NCBI GenBank assembly: GCA_039030395.1
Contig: JBCCEF010000001.1
Span: forward strand, 1-54,257
Direction of reading: 5' to 3'
DNA from: Acidobacteriota bacterium
GTDB taxonomy: Bacteria; Acidobacteriota; Thermoanaerobaculia; Multivoradales; JBCCEF01
Length of the DNA: 54,257 bases
In this document: positions 52,458-54,257 of the stretch, piece by piece
Position numbering within the stretch: the stretch's first letter is position 1
Layout: the number at the start of each line of letters is the position of its first letter
The notes under the pieces: model-generated
Database searches by the model: none
What the model was told of the DNA's origin: nothing
The model's input: the letters and a program-made list of their open reading frames with translations, nothing else
Made by a program: the position numbers and the translations under genes

Positions 52458-53390
52458 ATGCCCCATCCCCTGCGTGTCCTCGAACTGTTCTGCGGCATCG
52501 GCGGCGGTGCCGTGGCCCTCGGAGAACGAGCGGAGGTGGCGGCGGCGGTCGACATCAGCGAGCCGGCGCTCCGCGCCTATCGCTACAACTTCCCGACGCA
52601 CCGCACCCTTACCCGGACCATCGAGAGCCTGCAGGGGGACGATCTTGCGGCCTACGAGGCCGACCTCTGGTGGCTGTCGCCGCCCTGCCAACCCTTCACC
52701 CGCCGGGGACTCGGGCGCGATCTCGACGACCCTCGGAGCGCCGGCCTCCTGCGGATCCTGGACCTGCTGGCGGACGACCGCTTCGATGCCCTGCGCCCGC
52801 GGTACCTGGCCCTCGAGAACGTCGGCGGCTTCGAAACCTCACGCGCCGCAAAACGACTGCGCGGCGTACTGGGCGAAACCGGCTACCACCTCCGGGAGCG
52901 GTTGCTTTGCCCTTCGGAGCTGGGGATGCCGAGCCGGCGGCCGCGGTACTACATGATCGCCGCCCGGCACACCCCATTCGGCCCCTGGCGGGACGAACCG
53001 GTCTCCACCCCCCTCGCCTCGTGCCTCGATCCGCGTCCGGATCCGGCGCTCTCCCTGGCACCGGACACGGCGCACCGCTACCGCCACGCCCTCGACCGGG
53101 TTTCCGCCGACGATGTCGGCGCCGTCACCGCCTGCTTCACCTCCGCCTACGGGCGCTCTCCGGTTCGCTCTGGCTCATATCTCGAACAAGGCGACGGCCT
53201 GCGGCGGTTCTCGCCCGGCGAGATCCTTCGCCTCCTCGGCTTTCCGGCTTCCTTCCGCCTGCCGCCGGATCTTCCCCGCGACAAGGCGTGGCGACTGGTG
53301 GGCAACAGCCTGTCGGTGCCGGCGGTACAGGCCGTCCTCCGGCCGATCTTCGATCTCGCGGATCGTGGTAGAAAACGATCATCCCGCTGA
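52458..53390 (+). CDS. Dnmt2-like tRNA/DNA cytosine-5 methyltransferase
   Basis: 310 residues. SAM motif LELFCGIGGG (8-17), catalytic SPPCQPFTR (C77), ENVGGFE (120-126), LGMPSRRPRYYMIA (155-168), and the target-domain motif ACFTSAYG with C226-F227-T228, then GFPASF and VGNSLSVP. The CFT signature and the segments PPCQPFTRxG, ILDLL, LENVxGFExS and RYYMIA follow eukaryotic Dnmt2 (TRDMT1) closely; DNA methyltransferases of restriction systems lack CFT. No endonuclease gene is adjacent. Substrate is likely tRNA (position 38 in known members), though a DNA substrate is not excluded. TATACT (52403-52408) is a possible -10 box. Confidence 0.85.
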   Translation: MPHPLRVLELFCGIGGGAVALGERAEVAAAVDISEPALRAYRYNFPTHRTLTRTIESLQGDDLAAYEADLWWLSPPCQPFTRRGLGRDLDDPRSAGLLRILDLLADDRFDALRPRYLALENVGGFETSRAAKRLRGVLGETGYHLRERLLCPSELGMPSRRPRYYMIAARHTPFGPWRDEPVSTPLASCLDPRPDPALSLAPDTAHRYRHALDRVSADDVGAVTACFTSAYGRSPVRSGSYLEQGDGLRRFSPGEILRLLGFPASFRLPPDLPRDKAWRLVGNSLSVPAVQAVLRPIFDLADRGRKRSSR

Positions 53391-53412
53391 ACCGCCCATT
53401 TCGGAGTCCACC

Positions 53413-54257
53413 ATGCGCCTCGCCCTCGCCCAGCTCTCGTCCACTCCGGACCGCGCCGAGAATCTCGCCAAGGTCCTCACCGCCATGGAACGCGCCCGGC
53501 AAGGCGGCGCCGACGCCATCGTCTTTCCGGAGGTGGTGCTCGACCGCTTCTTCCCCGCCTTGCCGGGCGACACCAGCGATCGGCGATCGGCGGCGCGCAA
53601 GCTGGCCGAACCGATTCCAGGTCCGACCAGCGAGACGATCGCCGCCCAGGCGCGGCAACTCTCCCTGGTGACCGTGTTCAACCTCTACGAGATCGCCGAC
53701 GACGGACGCACCTTCGACAGCTCACCGGTGTTCGATGCGGACGGCAGCCTGTTGGGGGTCACCCGCATGATCCACATCACCGACTATGAGGGCTTCCACG
53801 AAAAGGACTACTACGCGCCGGGCGACCAGGGCGGCGACCCGAGCGTGCCGGTCTACGACACCCGCGCCGGCCGCATCGGCGTCGCCATTTGCTACGACCG
53901 TCATTTTCCGGAGTACATGCGGGCCCTCGCCCTGGCCGGGGCCGAGCTGGTGGTCATTCCGCAAGCCGGTACCGTCGGCGAATGGCCGGACGGTCTGTAC
54001 GAAGCGGAGGTGCGGACCGCCGCTTTCCAGAACGGTTACTTCGCCGCCCTCGCCAACCGGGTGGGCGCCGAGGACACGTTGACCTTCTCCGGCGAGTCCT
54101 TCGCCGTGTCGGCGGACGGCGCCGTCCTCGCCCGCGGCGCCGCCGGCGCCGAAGACCTCGTGCTGGTGGAGATGGACCTCGCCTCCCGCCACCGCTCCGC
54201 CGGCCGGCGGCTGTTCTGGGGCGACCGGCGGCCGGAGCTGTATCGACGGTGGTTCGG
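53413..54257 (+). CDS. Nitrilase-superfamily hydrolase (C-terminus cut by the window)
   Basis: At least 281 residues, no stop before the edge, so the frame is open-ended. ATG 53413 follows GGAG 7 bases upstream, 22 bases after the methyltransferase stop. IVFPEVV gives the catalytic Glu (E40) and VAICYDRHFPEYM the nucleophile Cys (C160). At the usual catalytic Lys position (R-K-x-H-I in carbamoylputrescine amidases) the residues are R-M-I-H-I, so M119 replaces Lys; K131 is nearby in HEKDYYAPGD. GEWPDGLYEAEVRTAAFQNG is typical of this amidase subgroup. Only a few residues are likely missing. Confidence 0.88.
   Translation, partial: MRLALAQLSSTPDRAENLAKVLTAMERARQGGADAIVFPEVVLDRFFPALPGDTSDRRSAARKLAEPIPGPTSETIAAQARQLSLVTVFNLYEIADDGRTFDSSPVFDADGSLLGVTRMIHITDYEGFHEKDYYAPGDQGGDPSVPVYDTRAGRIGVAICYDRHFPEYMRALALAGAELVVIPQAGTVGEWPDGLYEAEVRTAAFQNGYFAALANRVGAEDTLTFSGESFAVSADGAVLARGAAGAEDLVLVEMDLASRHRSAGRRLFWGDRRPELYRRWF

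Noticed and set aside
52458-53390. Restriction-modification system
   Set aside because: The methyltransferase has Dnmt2-specific motifs and no endonuclease, Vsr or specificity gene is next to it.

Overview
The window is a GC-rich, densely coded piece of bacterial chromosome. Gene content points to Acidobacteriota, probably a Thermoanaerobaculia-like lineage: a VWA protein of the type expanded in that phylum, an HTH plus TPR regulator pair with an H-x4-C-x2-C motif, two DUF4388 (PATAN) proteins, DUF1844, and a dnaK-hspR locus without grpE or dnaJ. This placement rests on gene-family recall, not on a search. I see no rRNA, tRNA, CRISPR array, transposase or prophage.

Layout. 1-4.2 kb: end of an unknown gene, a large secreted VWA protein, a serine racemase-like enzyme. 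4.3-6.7 kb: HTH regulator, TPR protein and a convergent small exported protein. 6.8-8.6 kb: PLP aminotransferase and a STAS protein. 8.7-11.6 kb: an operon with overlapping start and stop codons (acyl-CoA dehydrogenase, meaB, methylmalonyl-CoA epimerase, unknown 113-residue protein). 11.7-18.2 kb: SpoIID/SPOR lipoprotein, membrane protein, DnaC-like ATPase, HspR and DnaK, all on the minus strand. 18.6-22.6 kb: DUF4388 protein, TPR membrane protein, DUF1844 protein. 22.7-27.7 kb: mazG, then tesA divergent from ybbA-ybbP. 27.7-31.4 kb: a yibQ / S41 / envC cell-wall cluster. 31.4-38.2 kb: M20 amidohydrolase, two alkaline-phosphatase-fold proteins, polyprenyl synthase. 38.4-40.2 kb: STAS protein, anti-sigma kinase, CPBP protease. 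40.4-43.5 kb: small protein, glutaryl-CoA dehydrogenase, glpX, dcd. 43.8-54.3 kb: second DUF4388 protein, NfeD plus paraslipin, GT-C-like membrane protein, 3-methyladenine glycosylase, left-handed beta-helix protein, SpoIIE-type phosphatase, PBP4, a Dnmt2-like methyltransferase and a nitrilase-family hydrolase that runs off the window.

How the genes fit together. Most of the window is housekeeping: cell envelope (SpoIID, PBP4, EnvC-like, YibQ, YbbA/YbbP), acyl-CoA and propionyl-CoA metabolism, protein folding, nucleotide sanitation (MazG, Dcd, 3-methyladenine glycosylase) and partner-switching regulation (two STAS proteins, one anti-sigma kinase, one PP2C phosphatase).

The most unusual signals are not ordinary genes. 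First, a composite structured repeat sits directly on the stop codons of four unrelated genes, always in the same orientation relative to the gene. Second, a 184-191 bp element with near-perfect terminal inverted repeats occurs in three full copies and one remnant, filling whole intergenic gaps; a separate 274 bp palindromic element behaves the same way. Third, a bacterial Dnmt2-like gene carries eukaryote-type Dnmt2 motifs, including CFT. Fourth, the envC-ctpA-yibQ gene order is conserved, but the S41 protease has lost both catalytic residues and the LytM domain has lost its metal site.
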